A stretch of DNA of 64,000 nt from Crocodylus rhombifer (Eukaryota > Chordata > Crocodylia > Crocodylidae), in NCBI GenBank assembly GCA_038503035.1, contig JAVSML010024002.1, forward strand, positions 66,587-130,586, read 5' to 3'. The notes beneath the pieces are model-generated. The model was not told the DNA's origin. It saw only the letters and a list, made by a program, of their open reading frames with translations, and made no database searches. Shown here in pieces: positions 13,029-23,716 of the stretch. A program made the position numbers and the translations under genes. The first letter of the stretch is position 1. Every line of letters begins with the position of its first letter.

Positions 13029-13808
13029 CAGGGTTAGGGACAGACATTACACATAAGTCAGTTTAAGTGATCAGAACAGAAACTGGTTTTAACCTGTAAC
13101 AGAACAGATGTTCAGTGCACATAAACCAGTTTGAAACTGGTTTGAGATGAACCTGGTTGAATGTAGTATCAGACATAACTGATTTGAGTCAAACCAATTT
13201 ATGCAGTTTCTGTGTCAGACCCCTTCCTGGTTTAACTTAAATCAATGTCCCCCAGCATCCCAGATGTTTTGCAGCCCTGGGCAGGGCTCTCTGCTTCAGA
13301 TCAGGGCTGTCCCCACCCTCTGCCTGGCTTGCCCTGCTACAGCAAGCCATACAAACAGCAAGCCATACGAGGAAAAGCTGACAGATATGGGATTGTTCAG
13401 CTTAGAAAAGAGAAGACTTCAGGGGGATTTGGTGGCAGCTTACAAATATATCAGGGGAGACCATCAGAGGCTAGGCAAACAACTATACACCAAAGCACCC
13501 CAGGGAAAAACCAGGTGCAATGGCCATAAACTCCTAGAAGAAGGTTTCGTACTGGATATAAGGAAAACATTTTTCATGGTTTGTGTAACCAGACTCTGGA
13601 ATAGACTCCCAGTGGGAATGGTGCCAGACACCTACCCTGGAGACCTTCAAAAGGAGACTGGATGCAGACCTCGCTGGGGTTATTTGACCGGAGCAGTCTT
13701 TCCTGCTCAGAGCAGGTGGGCTGGATCCAATGATCTCACGAGGTCCCTTCCAGCCCTAAACGTCTGTGAATTCAGGCTCAGGCTTTTTGAATGTCTGTCC
13801 CTAGCCTA
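13029..13808 (+). mobile_element. MITE with a nested CR1 fragment
   Basis: The left end GGGTTAGGGACAGACATT and the right end AATGTCTGTCCCTAGCC (about 13790-13806) are inverted repeats of each other. The left half (13029-13345) matches 830-1206 in inverse orientation. A CR1 3' fragment occupies 13362-13775, so the CR1 sequence lies inside the transposon. No transposase is encoded. Confidence 0.55.
13362..13775 (+). mobile_element. CR1 LINE 3' fragment (RT C-terminus)
   Basis: Frame 13201-13809 contains MGLFSLEKRRLQGDL, YIRGDHQ, APQGKTRCNGHKL and DIRKTFF, the conserved CR1 ORF2 C-terminal series also seen at 28470-28700. After VTRLWNRLP the frame degrades. The DNA ends with the CR1 signature GATCTCACGAGGTCCCTTCC and a TCTGTGAATTC terminus. 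The copy is 5'-truncated and keeps no RT active site. The upstream codons of the open frame belong to the MITE, not to CR1. Confidence 0.85.
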
Positions 13809-15250
13809 GGCTTGTTTCCATGTGCATATGCGAGCACATGCCCATCCCCCACTTGATTGCCCTTCTCCTGCTCCCCCCAGCCCCAAGCAGCCCCTTGCAG
13901 GCTGGAACTCTGCCTGCCTGCAAGGGGAAACAGTTTCCCACATTTTCCCCCTTTAAAGGAGAAAATCCATGATTTTCCAGGCAAATGGAAAACCCATATC
14001 CCTGTGTATTAGTATGCACAGCATTAACATATGGCAAAGCAGAAGCAGCATCTATTTTTTCAAAAAAGTATGCCAGATAGGATTCATTTTTAAAGTTTGT
14101 TCCCAACCCTTTCATATATTCTTGAGACCCACTTTTAGGTTGTGACCTATGGGTTGAGAAACACTGTGTCTTTTAACTAATTTTGAGGAGTGAGCTTGTG
14201 GTTAATGTGGGGGGCACGGCATACTTTAGCTTGGGATATTAAGCTTTTATGTGCAGGTCCGCTCATGATTTACAGTCCTCATACTGTTTCCTTGCAGGTC
14301 CTTCCTTCTTTCAACATAGCCTTCCAATTTTGCACTTTAAAAATATATTTGAATTTTGTATTAAGAGGTTACTACTGAGACTCTACACAGAGAGAGATGA
14401 TTTCTGCCTCATTTGTGCACACAAGCAGGACTCATCTAACTTTTATCTAAGACCATAAATTCAGCCATTTTAGAACGGCAGTAATATGGGACTGACTTTA
14501 TAATGCTGTTCGTCACCATAATATCAGATTATCTGTCTTACAGATCTATATCAGTTCTCAGTTGAATGAAGAATTTCAAGCTTTTTGGAACATCTTCTTT
14601 TCCAAAATTAAAATTCAGTTTAGGGAAGGGGATTATTTTGTTGGGAATGAATTAATAATAGAGGATTTTAGCTGAATATCACTTATGGTATAAAGGTTTT
14701 CTCAAAGATGAAGGTTTTGCAACATTTCCTAATGATGATTAGACTATTTGGATACAAACTTAAAAATGAATATTTATTTGACGTTACCATAGGGGAGCAG
14801 GTCTAGAACACATTACTTAAATTAGTTATGTGGGGAATATATTATCATATTGTCCTGAATTGAAGGGACAAACAGTATCTCTTTGAGGAGCACCTAGTGG
14901 AACAAATAGGTAAAGGGAAATAAAACTGGGATAGACTGGGTTTAAGAAACAGCATGAGAAGGAAGATTAGGTTTTCCCATCTGGATACCAGAGGCAAGAT
15001 TGGGTTTGTCTGAGCAAGAAGGCTGGTTTCTGATGGTCACTAGGAAAGACTCAGAAAAGGACAGGCTACAAGGTTTGATAGGAGGAAGACTTGTACCCTT
15101 CTGGTAAAGCAGGCTCTTTCTAGGACTTGGCACGCTGGCCATGATTTGAGGTTCTTGTGCCTGTGTTGTCAGCAAATACTCCAAATCCATTGGTCTAACG
15201 TATTTTGTTTTCACCTAGTGCTGAGCTGATGACAGTCTATTAATGTTGTT
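13809..15250. other. No gene seen
   Basis: A GC-rich patch (13850-13930) runs into AT-rich DNA. Short open frames only. No repeat is recognised with confidence. Confidence 0.4.
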
Positions 15251-15345
15251 AGTGCTTTTATTAGCTCAAATGGCAGATCACAATGTTGTAGATCTGAGGT
15301 TCAAACCTACTGATGACCTGGTTGGGTGTCACTGATTCCAAATGA
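15251..15345 (+). repeat. tRNA-derived SINE head
   Basis: Pol III-type internal promoter boxes lie at tRNA-like spacing: A box TAGCTCAAATGG at 15262-15273 and B box GGTTCAAACCT at 15298-15308, followed by ACTGATGACC. A diverged sister copy is at 44903-44990. The sequence does not fold into an intact tRNA cloverleaf with paired acceptor ends, so it is a SINE and not a tRNA gene. Confidence 0.55.
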
Positions 15346-15544
15346 AGGTTAGTCGTGTTGCTTGAAAAAACTAACTGGAGATCCTATACTGATATTTTCA
15401 AAATCAAGCGTACAAAATTTAGGTACTGTCAGAATTAAGGTCAGATGGGGATTCCTAATTCTGTCCACTTCTACATGGGCAGAGTCTTATCATGTGTGTA
15501 TTTGTTTTTTCTAGATGACTCCTGCTTAACTTTGCTATAAGACA

Positions 15545-15617
15545 TAGATTCATAGATCTTTAGGGGCTGCAAGGGACCTTGTAGATCATTGGGTCCAGTC
15601 CCCTGCACTAAGTGGAC
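15545..15617 (-). mobile_element. CR1 3'-terminal fragment
   Basis: TAGATTCATAGATC, AAGGGACCTTGTAGATCATT and GGGTCCAGTCCCCTGC are the reverse complement of the CR1 3' UTR and terminal repeat. Only about 70 bp remain. Confidence 0.8.
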
Positions 15618-17714
15618 TTGTCTGGATCTGGATTCATTTGTTGTATTTGGAAGGGGAGTGTATGCAGGGGGCCCTCCTGTATGAAAAACTTTGTAAACTT
15701 AGCCTTCTTAATGAAGTTTTGAGTAATTAGATTTCATTGTCCTCTCATTTCCTTGCCATGTAAATTTTCCATCCTCTTTCTTTTCTGTTCCCTATTAGCC
15801 GTTACATGCTTACCCATAAGAAAAGATACATTGTATAACATTCCCACAATAGTAACTCTTGACACATTTTTTGAGTGAAGCTGGTTACAGGATATGTCAA
15901 ACCATATGCAGACACTTTTTTGGATTTTTTTGCAACACTTCTTATTGCAAAAAACTAAGTTGCTTAACTAAATCTTGTTTTAGCTAACACAGTTTTGAGA
16001 GTTTCAAGAACAATTTCAAGGCATTTCAATATTTCAAAACAGCCCACGTTGACCAATGTTATAGCCATAGCTTCAAATATTTTTTTCCTAATCTTTAAAA
16101 GGTATGTGAGAGGTTTTTTTTCCCCCTCCTCATTCTTTCTACTAAGTACATTGTCCATTCTCACTGTGGTAAAATGCAATGTAAAGAGTGATTTAGGGGG
16201 CAAGATGTTTTCAAGCCAGATAACTGGCAATCATAGCATGTTTAGACCGATATCTCTTGGCCCTGTTGTGGCCGTGCTTTTTTATTAATACAGGGTCCTT
16301 CATGGCATGCAGTTCTTGTGAAATGCATCTGTAGATTGTTCTGATTTCAGAGAGATCACAAACTTGTCAGAGAGAGAGATATCCCATGTTCCCTTCAAAT
16401 GCTGGAACATAATGCTGCTTAACAGACGTTATTCCAAAACTAAAGGGTCAAAGTGCTAGCAGCTCCCTTGGTACTTAGATATTTTTGTGCATGTGATTAT
16501 CTTGCTTAAATGGGAACTTTGATCTGGCCTAGGCTGATGGAGTCTTTGCTCAAGGATTCAGTTTTACTTCTCTGATCTTGTTTAGCTATCTACAGTATTG
16601 AAAAGGAGTCTAAGTACCTCTGTTTTGCCTACTCACTTTTCCTGCTGGATTACTTTTAGAGAAGTACAATTACATAGATGAGCTACTCTCTAAATGATGA
16701 TGCCTTTCTTAACTTTTTTCCCCAGATATCAGTTACTGGATAATAGCTTCCCTACAGGCATATTACTGCTTCTCAAAGCCTTCATAGTAAGTGATAGTTG
16801 CTAAAAACAGGCACTTCTATTTGGAAGGTGCCTGCATTTGTCTTGCACAAGCAGTCTCTCTCACTGTGTTTTATTGGGGGGGGGGTGTTATTTGTTTGTT
16901 TCTTATATTTTTTTTAAGGTCCATACTTTGGAAACCATGTGGGTTAGTACCTCACTTCATCAGGTATCTCATGGTTACTGAGGGCAGAAGTTGGCTATAA
17001 TGACTAACCAGGGCATGACAACTGGCTACACTGCTGAGCCTAAACTTGTCTAGCTTCTGTTAACTAGCTATACGTTTATGTAATGACTCTTGTTTCATGG
17101 GCATTTAAGAGTTCACAATCCTGTGTATACCCCGGTACCTGGAAAGTCAACTGAAAAGAGAGAGCTTAACTTTCCTCTCTGCCACTGAAACAGCCCTAAA
17201 ATGAAGGACTCTTATCCCCTGTTGTTGTGTTTTTATTTAAATCACAAACAGACATATAAGTTGGCAAAGGGAATTAAGCTGTCTTTCGAGAGACTTGGCC
17301 TTCAAAATATTGGTCACATCTGGTAGGAAAACGTGCTTTTCAATAAAAGGAGAACTTGCTTGCAGTTGAGTAATTTTTAGTTATTCTTCCCTCCTTATAT
17401 AGGCTGAGATGTAGGATTTGATTTAGCAGCATGCCTTTATATGCTTGGCCCGTGTTCACTAAGTCTCCTCAGGTTAATCTAACTGATTTTAGTAGGATCA
17501 AAATTGAGACATAATGTGAGTGAGTGCATCTCCATTCCAGGAAAAGATGACACAAGTGGGTACCCAACTTGGCATTTCCATACCATCAGCTGAAATCTCA
17601 CCAGGCAGAAACTAGCACTAGGACCAAGCCCAAAAATGGTGGCCGGGGAACCATCTTGTATAATAAAATGCTACAGAGCATTATGTTTATAAACTGCAGA
17701 TATGACAAAACATG
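15618..17714. other. No gene seen
   Basis: AT-rich sequence with homopolymer runs (G9 near 16876-16885, T runs). Overlapping open frames of 88 and 97 codons on opposite strands at 15964-16288 have no recognised domain. No repeat family is recognised. Confidence 0.4.
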
Positions 17715-17982
17715 ATTGTCACCCCACAAATCTCAAAAGGGGTTCACCTGCGAGGATACTCCTCCAGAGGGAGAGATTAGGCTTTTGAAAGAGAACCCGG
17801 ATTCCATGTGAGGAATTGCTGTAGTACAAAAAGAAAATCCCCATGAATTGCACAGCAATAGTTATGATATACTGTCTGTCCTTGGAACCTAGACAGAAAA
17901 TCCTCAAACAATTGGAACCCATACTAGAAGAAGACCTAATTCTTAAAGAGGGCTTTCCAGAGCCACCCATCCAAAGCCACCC

Positions 17983-18225
17983 ATGCTAGCCTTCAAAATA
18001 GCATTGAACCTTGCCAACCTCATCACCAGCAGCAAACTTCCCATGACCCAAAGCACACCAAATGGGTCCAGACCATGCCAGGACAAGAAATGTAAAACCT
18101 GCCAACATGTCTCTGACACTCCCACAATAACTACAGCCCGAAACACAACCATCGCCATTTCTAGATCTTCCACCTGCACCTCCAAAAATTATATTACATC
18201 TCATCCAGTGCACCAAATGCCCTGA
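17983..18225 (+). pseudogene. PLE linker/zinc-binding segment
   Basis: This 80-codon open frame is the best-preserved piece of the PLE. It covers the AFKIALNLANLI block, the cysteine-rich PCQDKKCKTC motif and a SSTCTSKN segment that normally precedes the VYLI strand of the GIY-YIG nuclease. At about 18186 the frame slips, and the catalytic YVGET part continues in another frame. In intact family members this region joins the RT to the nuclease and acts in target-primed insertion. Here it cannot yield a functional protein. The identification rests on motif order only. Confidence 0.6.
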
Positions 18226-18759
18226 TGGAAAATATGTAGGAGAAACTGAACAACCCCTGCGCACCTCAATGAACACACACCAAAAATCTATATTGTACAC
18301 TTCTCACAAAAGATTCATTCTCTCTCCAGCCTCTCAGTTCTAATCCTTACAGGTAATTTTTCAAAACACCTTTCGTAGATGAGTCTACAAACTTCACTTC
18401 ATAAATCTACTGGATTCAGAAAATCATGGAGTAAATATAGACAATGGATTTATGGCACCTGCCGGCCATCTGATAACCCCAGGTAACCGATCTACATTTA
18501 CCAGCTACATTCTATCACCAGCTCAACCCCCTTTCTCCCTCCTCTCCCCCCACAGTCTCACACCTGTTGTGTCCCATTCCCTCTGATCCTCACTGCCAGA
18601 CATTTGCATTTTGCATATTGGCTTCTCTTCCGCCATGGAGAACACGCAACACCCACGGACTCTCCCTCTGCCTGAAAAAGGGTGTTTATGCCCAAAAGCT
18701 TGCAAAGAGCAGTTTTTCCACCTATTTAGTTGGTCAAATAATATCACATCTACCCATTG

Positions 18760-18957
18760 GTGATGTGTAGGGGTTGCATGTGGGTGCATGTGCACCCCCT
18801 GAGATGGGCCGTGCACCCCCTGGGAGAGCCAGCTGTGAAACTGGAAGTGCCGGCGGAAGTGCACTTCTGGTTTCACTGCTGGCTCAGTGATTGGCCACTG
18901 GGGGACCCTCTGCCCATTGAGGATCTGGTGTCCCACCAGACTCAGGAGGCACCAGAC
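18760..18957. mobile_element. Unidentified insertion in the PLE 3' tail
   Basis: The PLE tail reads ...ATCACATCTACCCA before this segment and resumes AAAGAACCTTATGTCCTTAG after it. I expect these parts to be contiguous in the uninterrupted tail. The inserted DNA of about 200 bp is GC-richer, with GTGCACCCCCTGAGA and GTGCACCCCCTGGGA repeats and CGGAAGTGCACTTCTGG. I see no clean target duplication and cannot name the family. Confidence 0.4.
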
Positions 18958-19015
18958 AAAGAACCTTATGTCCTTAGACCAACACAGCTACAACCAACAA
19001 CCCTAGTAGATCTTA

Positions 19016-20420
19016 TGAGAATTTTATTTCATTTCAAAGGCCTTTGCAGAGTAAATGTCAAGGAAGTATAGATTCACAGAAAGATGAAATACTGAAATGA
19101 CCATATCTGTGTTTGACTTTGCTTTAGGGTATCTGTCTAATCTGCTGCTTAATCTACTCATAAAATTAGCAACTGGACAGAGCAAGATAAAACACAAACA
19201 ACTGTCTTGAAAAAACTAAAGGAGTACAGTTTGCATGCCTTGGTAAATATATTCTCTCTTTCTCTCTCTCTTCCTCCCCTTCTCATCTGTATTTTAGTAG
19301 TATCGTATGTATGACTGAAACAGAGTAAAATCTTGTCAGGAAGGGGCTGTTGCTAAATATAAAGGCTCACTTGGAGTATAAAGGAAGCAGAGATGAAACT
19401 AGTTAGTCACACCCTGTGGCGGTCAGCAAGCAAACTCGGTGCCTTCTTCCTTTCAGCTCTTCCTCCCACTAAATGAACCATGAATTTCAATTTGGCAAAC
19501 TACCTTCACAATGAACCAAAATGCTGACTCTGAGCACTGACACAACTTTTTGCACTTTTTTTTGGTAATGTAGACTTATTTTAAAATCAACATCTGAGCT
19601 TTGAGATTTGGAGCCTAGACCTGACAAAACCTAATGCTCCCATGACCTTCTTATCACCCATTTAAATATTGCATCGCCACTCTGTAGAACAGTAAATTGA
19701 ACTTTTCCAATTTAAATGTTAAAATATGTTATAGAGAGAGGGGAAATAATATACTATAAAACAGTGTTGTGTTAGAGGTGAAGGTTTAGAGGAGCTTTCA
19801 GCAAGTTTTATTCAGTCTTCATTTAGAACTGATGGGCCAAGACCAACATTTTTTTATCTGTGAATTTTACTGTGACCTGAAGTGCGAAGGCTGCTACAGT
19901 TTTCAATATAGGATCAAAGTTAAGTCATGTAAAATTTGAAAAAAATGTTCCTTTTCCTGAGGGTAAGCATTACTGACATTCTGTTGTTTTAGAATAGCTT
20001 TAAAAAACACAGCGTCTTTTCTATTTCTTCCACTACTACTAGCACTGGAATCTGTAGTTCAGGTTGACTGATAAAATAGTTGTTGGGGTTCCTTAATTAG
20101 CACTTCTTTCAGAGCAGCACAGTTTGGATTAATCCAACATGACCATGTTCTATGCTCCAACTTCAGAGTTGATTTCAAGATCCCGATGCTGATTTGTGAC
20201 CATTTGTGAAAGCAAGATATTACTTGGTGACTACAAAAGCTTGAAAGATTCACTTTTTTGTGGTCATTACCTTGCAAAATCTATTGATATTTTAATTCAT
20301 GGATTTTTTTTAAAGTAAAAGATTAACTCCTTTTAGTGGGATAGATGCTCATTTAATTTATGTGGAACTTTATACTCTGGTCACAATTAACATTTTTCTC
20401 TAGTTTCAGAGATTGCTGGA
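19016..20420. other. No gene seen
   Basis: Mostly AT-rich, with a CT-rich tract at 19253-19283. Open frames are short and without recognisable domains. Confidence 0.4.
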
Positions 20421-20428
20421 CTACTTGA

Positions 20429-21240
20429 CAGGCCTGTGCAAAGCAGCTGGTATTCACTTTGGACTTGTATTCAGACAATATTGGAGGCAGTAATGCAACT
20501 CGGACATTCGAATCACTGTCCCAAATCGATTTAGATGAATTTGATTCGGAGATTCAGCCACCACTGAATCTCTAAATCGAACGGGCCCTATCCCCCACCC
20601 TCTTTCTTGGCCCCATCAGTGGCTGCCTTGCCCAGCCCCAGCATCCTAGTGCTTAAAAAAAAACCAAAATAAAGCAAAAAAAGAGCCCTGCTCGCACTGG
20701 CTCCTGACAAGCAGGGTGGGGGAGGAAGATCTCCGCTGCCCCCTGCTGCTCTCCACTGCCCCTGCTGCATGGGAGGGCTCTGCCATGAGCTCCCAGACAC
20801 CCTGATGGCCACTCCAGCAGCCTGTGAGTGTGAGGGCTTTTTTTGGTTTTTTTGTTTAAAAGTCCCAGGACACTGGGGCCAGGTGGGACAGCCATGGGGG
20901 TGGGGCCTGGAAAAGTGGGCGGGAGTAGGGGGGGCACTCAGGGAGGATGAGAAAGTAGGCAGGGGATGGGGCCTGGTGGGGGTCCCCCCATGCTTCCTTT
21001 CCCCTGTCCTCCAGCTCCCCCCGCCCACTACTTACTGGCATGGAGTCTGGGTCTAGCTCCCTGTGGCAGTGAGTGGGGACTGCCCAAATCTCCAAATTTC
21101 TCCTAAACTTTTCTGAATTGATTTGGAGGCTCCAAATTTTTATTGGTTTCCTGATTCAATTATGATTTGGAGTTTCAGCTGCTGAATTGGGCCGAATCTC
21201 CTCTGAATCAAATCAGCACCTGAAGTGTCGCACAGCCTGA
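20429..21240. mobile_element. hAT-like non-autonomous DNA transposon
   Basis: The ends CAGGCCTGTGC and GCACAGCCTG(A) form a short terminal inverted repeat of hAT style. They are flanked by similar 8-mers, CTACTTGA (20421-20428) and CTACTCAA (21241-21248, 6 of 8 identical), the target-duplication length typical of hAT. Both subterminal regions are dense in GATTCGGAGATTC / AATTGATTTGGAG-type words. The centre is GC-rich with no transposase; the longest open frame (146 codons, minus strand) is low-complexity Pro/Ser/Gly. Confidence 0.65.
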
Positions 21241-21248
21241 CTACTCAA

Positions 21249-23431
21249 GCATCCTTGGGATTGCTGTCATTAGCAGCATATCCATCATTTACAGTAGGGA
21301 TTATTGTGGAAGCATCAGTCAAATGTATGGTATTTTTGTTGTTGTTCTCTCTTCCCCCAGGGGAAAAACCCCAACATTTTAAAGCAGCAGAATCTAGCAG
21401 TTAAAGAAATGCTGGACATGATCTTGCCTGGACACTTTAATTCTGATCTGTATGCGTGAATGTTGATAGGCTTACATTGCATGATTATGTGCAAGTTTCT
21501 CACAAGAAAATGAGAGAGGGAAGGAGTCTGGCCAGAAGGATTTTTAAGGATGGTTACAATACTGGCAAGGAACAAACATAATGAATTAACCCTTGCCCTG
21601 CTGCTTTGTAGAGAACCTGAGGTACAAGTTAAACGAAGTGCCCCAGGTCATATCAACGCAGGGCAGATGTGGACCCGGAATGAAACGTACGTCCTTTTCT
21701 ACCAGCCTCAAAGGCTCTGGCAGGTCATCAACACATGACAGGCCTATGAGTAAGTAACACTTCTGTTATGTAATATAATCCTTCCACTATCACTTTGTGC
21801 TGGACAGCTTCTTCAAAAGGAAACCTGTCCACTGTTGAACACTGATTGCCATTAAATAATAATACTCGAATATCAGGTTTTGTATAACTTTATTGTTAAT
21901 GAAGGATCCCCCCCCATCACATTCCAAAAAGGTCACACATGGAGGAAAGGAAATGGGCTTTCTCCTACTCCTAAATCTGAGAAAGGACTTTAACTTGAAT
22001 TGTTGGCTGGAGAACTCCTGCTGGAATATTAGTAGGCTTCATTGCTGGCACAGTACATGATTTAATCTCAGACTTACAAAGTTAAGGATCTTATCTGCAA
22101 TATTTCTCTTCTCCTTATGTCATAATACTACTGGTAATTTCTGATCCTAGAGGCTGGGCAGAAAAGAAATACACTGATAAATGCAGACATTCAGGCAACT
22201 CTCTCTCCCTCTCTCTCTCTGACTATCCTCAAACAAATGAAATAACACAGCCCCTCAGACCAAAAGAGATGGTATTTTGACCACGACTACTTCCCTCTCT
22301 CTTCAGTGGGAGGAGGAGGACTATGCACCCATTTCTTCACAGGGTACAGTTCACTTTCCATTCTTATGCCCTAATGAGCTGTACTGACTGGCACACTGGG
22401 ACGTGGCCTCTCCCTCGCATGCAGCAGGGGAAATAGTGGCACTAGAGAAAAGGTTTTTTCTCCCCCAAGTATTGCTCATGATGCTAGCAGGTTGCACAGT
22501 AGTGTAAGGGAATGTTCTGATAGAGTGTTTTTTCTATTAGTACAACCACGTTACTGTGGCATACATAAAATACAAGCACTGTATGAATTGTGGGAAATAT
22601 TATGTGACTTTATGTAGCATAATTCAGCTCAATATGAGAGGAAAAGGTACAAGATCAGAGGGGCCTTTTGTTAAAAATTCAGATGGGAAGAAGAGTCTAG
22701 CCTCCCAAGGAGCTACTTAAATTCCAACACTTTTAAACTGTGGCAGGAAGTGTTTTAATTCTTTGCAAAGGGGGTTGTTCACTGAAAGTTGGACAAGCCT
22801 GTTCAGTCTTCCAGCATTTCTTAGGTATTAATTATAAATAAGTTTTTTACCCTGAGGAGCTGATTTCTTATGTGAGTTATAGCTAGAGGATCTAATGCAG
22901 GGTACAACTCCAGCATTTTTACATGACCTGGCACAACTATTATATGGGACTACTGAAGAGTGATCCTTGTAGCTCTGTCTTCTAGACCTGAATCAGGAAT
23001 TGCATTAAGTAATTGCTATGGCACAGGTTAGATATAATCCATTGACATTGGTGAGTGTGATTTTTTTTTCTGATATGTAACCGGGTCAGCTTGAGGGTTT
23101 CCTGTTGTGTTGGTACTTTCTCCAGAGCCATAACAATGTGGTCCAGTGTGTGGGGCAGAGACAGTGGTCACTGCTGTGATGGCAGCCTTCCCCCCTTTCC
23201 CCTTCCTTATCCTTCCTCCAAGTCAGCACTTGGGAAGGTTGCCCCAGTTGCCATACCCTAGTTGTGCCACTGAACTTCTCTGTATAATGAGTAAAGATTA
23301 CAATTTGGCCTTGCATAACATGTTCTCTACCAAGTGAGAAGTAAATGGAATAAAAGTCTCCCTTTCCCTGTTTGGAAATCAAGTCTTGCTGCAAAAGTCC
23401 ACTCCAGTGAGTTTTATTTTACTTTTGCTGG
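21249..23431. other. No gene seen upstream of the CR1 element
   Basis: Contains a CT-rich tract near 22200-22220 and a T run near 23060. Open frames of up to about 100 codons show no domain. No repeat is recognised. Confidence 0.4.
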
Positions 23432-23716
23432 GAGGAGGCCGCTGCCTGGTGCTGGGCGGGTCAAGCCCCCGCCCAGGACCCTACTTGGCCCAGCCCCCCA
23501 GGGNNNNNNNNNNCGGGTCAAGCCCCCGCCCAGGACCCTACTTGGCCCAGCCCCCCAGGGAGCCGCGCGACCGGAGCTGCGCAAACAGGCTGCGCAAACA
23601 GGCGCCCGAGTTAGCGCAGAGTTCGCGCAGGGGAGGGTGCGGGAGGGCATGAGACCCTGCCTGCGACCCCCCCACCAGCCATAGCCAGCCCCAGCCGTAG
23701 CCAGCCTACCAGAGGC
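23432..23716 (+). promoter_or_regulatory. CR1 5' UTR / internal promoter region
   Basis: Very GC-rich and CpG-rich, in contrast with the AT-rich flank. It contains two identical 47-bp copies (23457-23503 and 23514-23560) around a 10-N gap and a 13-bp direct repeat (GCTGCGCAAACAG, about 23576-23601). LINE 5' UTRs carry their internal pol II promoter; the promoter role here is inferred from position only. Confidence 0.5.
23457..23560 (+). repeat. 47-bp direct repeat flanking an assembly gap
   Basis: CGGGTCAAGCC...CCCCCCAGGG occurs identically at 23457-23503 and 23514-23560, separated only by 10 N (23504-23513). Either the CR1 5' end has a tandem array collapsed in the assembly, or the contig ends overlap and the duplication is an artefact. 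Confidence 0.9.

Larger units (their letters stand above)
17715..19015 (+). mobile_element. Penelope-like retroelement (PLE) 3' fragment
   Basis: Broken plus-strand frames show the post-RT part of a PLE in order. First comes a KILKQLEPILEEDLILKEGF peptide (about 17900-17960), then an AFKIALNLANLI segment corresponding to the family's FRRPxNLRDLLV. Next is a cysteine cluster with RPCQDKKCKTCQHV (about 18073-18113). Finally there is IQCTKCPDGKYVGET (about 18198-18242), the YVG part of a GIY-YIG-like endonuclease. A one-base frameshift separates the last part, and the C-terminus is eroded. The tail at 18675-19005 ends TCCTTAGACCAACACAGCTACAACC. RT itself is missing, so the copy is 5'-truncated and inactive. 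Confidence 0.75.

Noticed and set aside
12628..13066. Overlapping open frames of 103-139 codons on both strands
   Set aside because: They lie in a GC-rich repeat with few stop codons, have no domain, and have a relative at 61.9 kb.
15251..15345. Functional tRNA gene
   Set aside because: A and B boxes are present but the acceptor and anticodon stems do not pair, and a diverged sister copy exists, so it is a SINE.
20588..21056. Open frames of up to 146 codons within the hAT-like MITE
   Set aside because: Pro/Ser/Gly-rich low-complexity translations on both strands, no transposase motif.
23457..23560. CRISPR-like direct repeats
   Set aside because: Only two copies, no spacers except an N gap, inside a LINE in a vertebrate genome.
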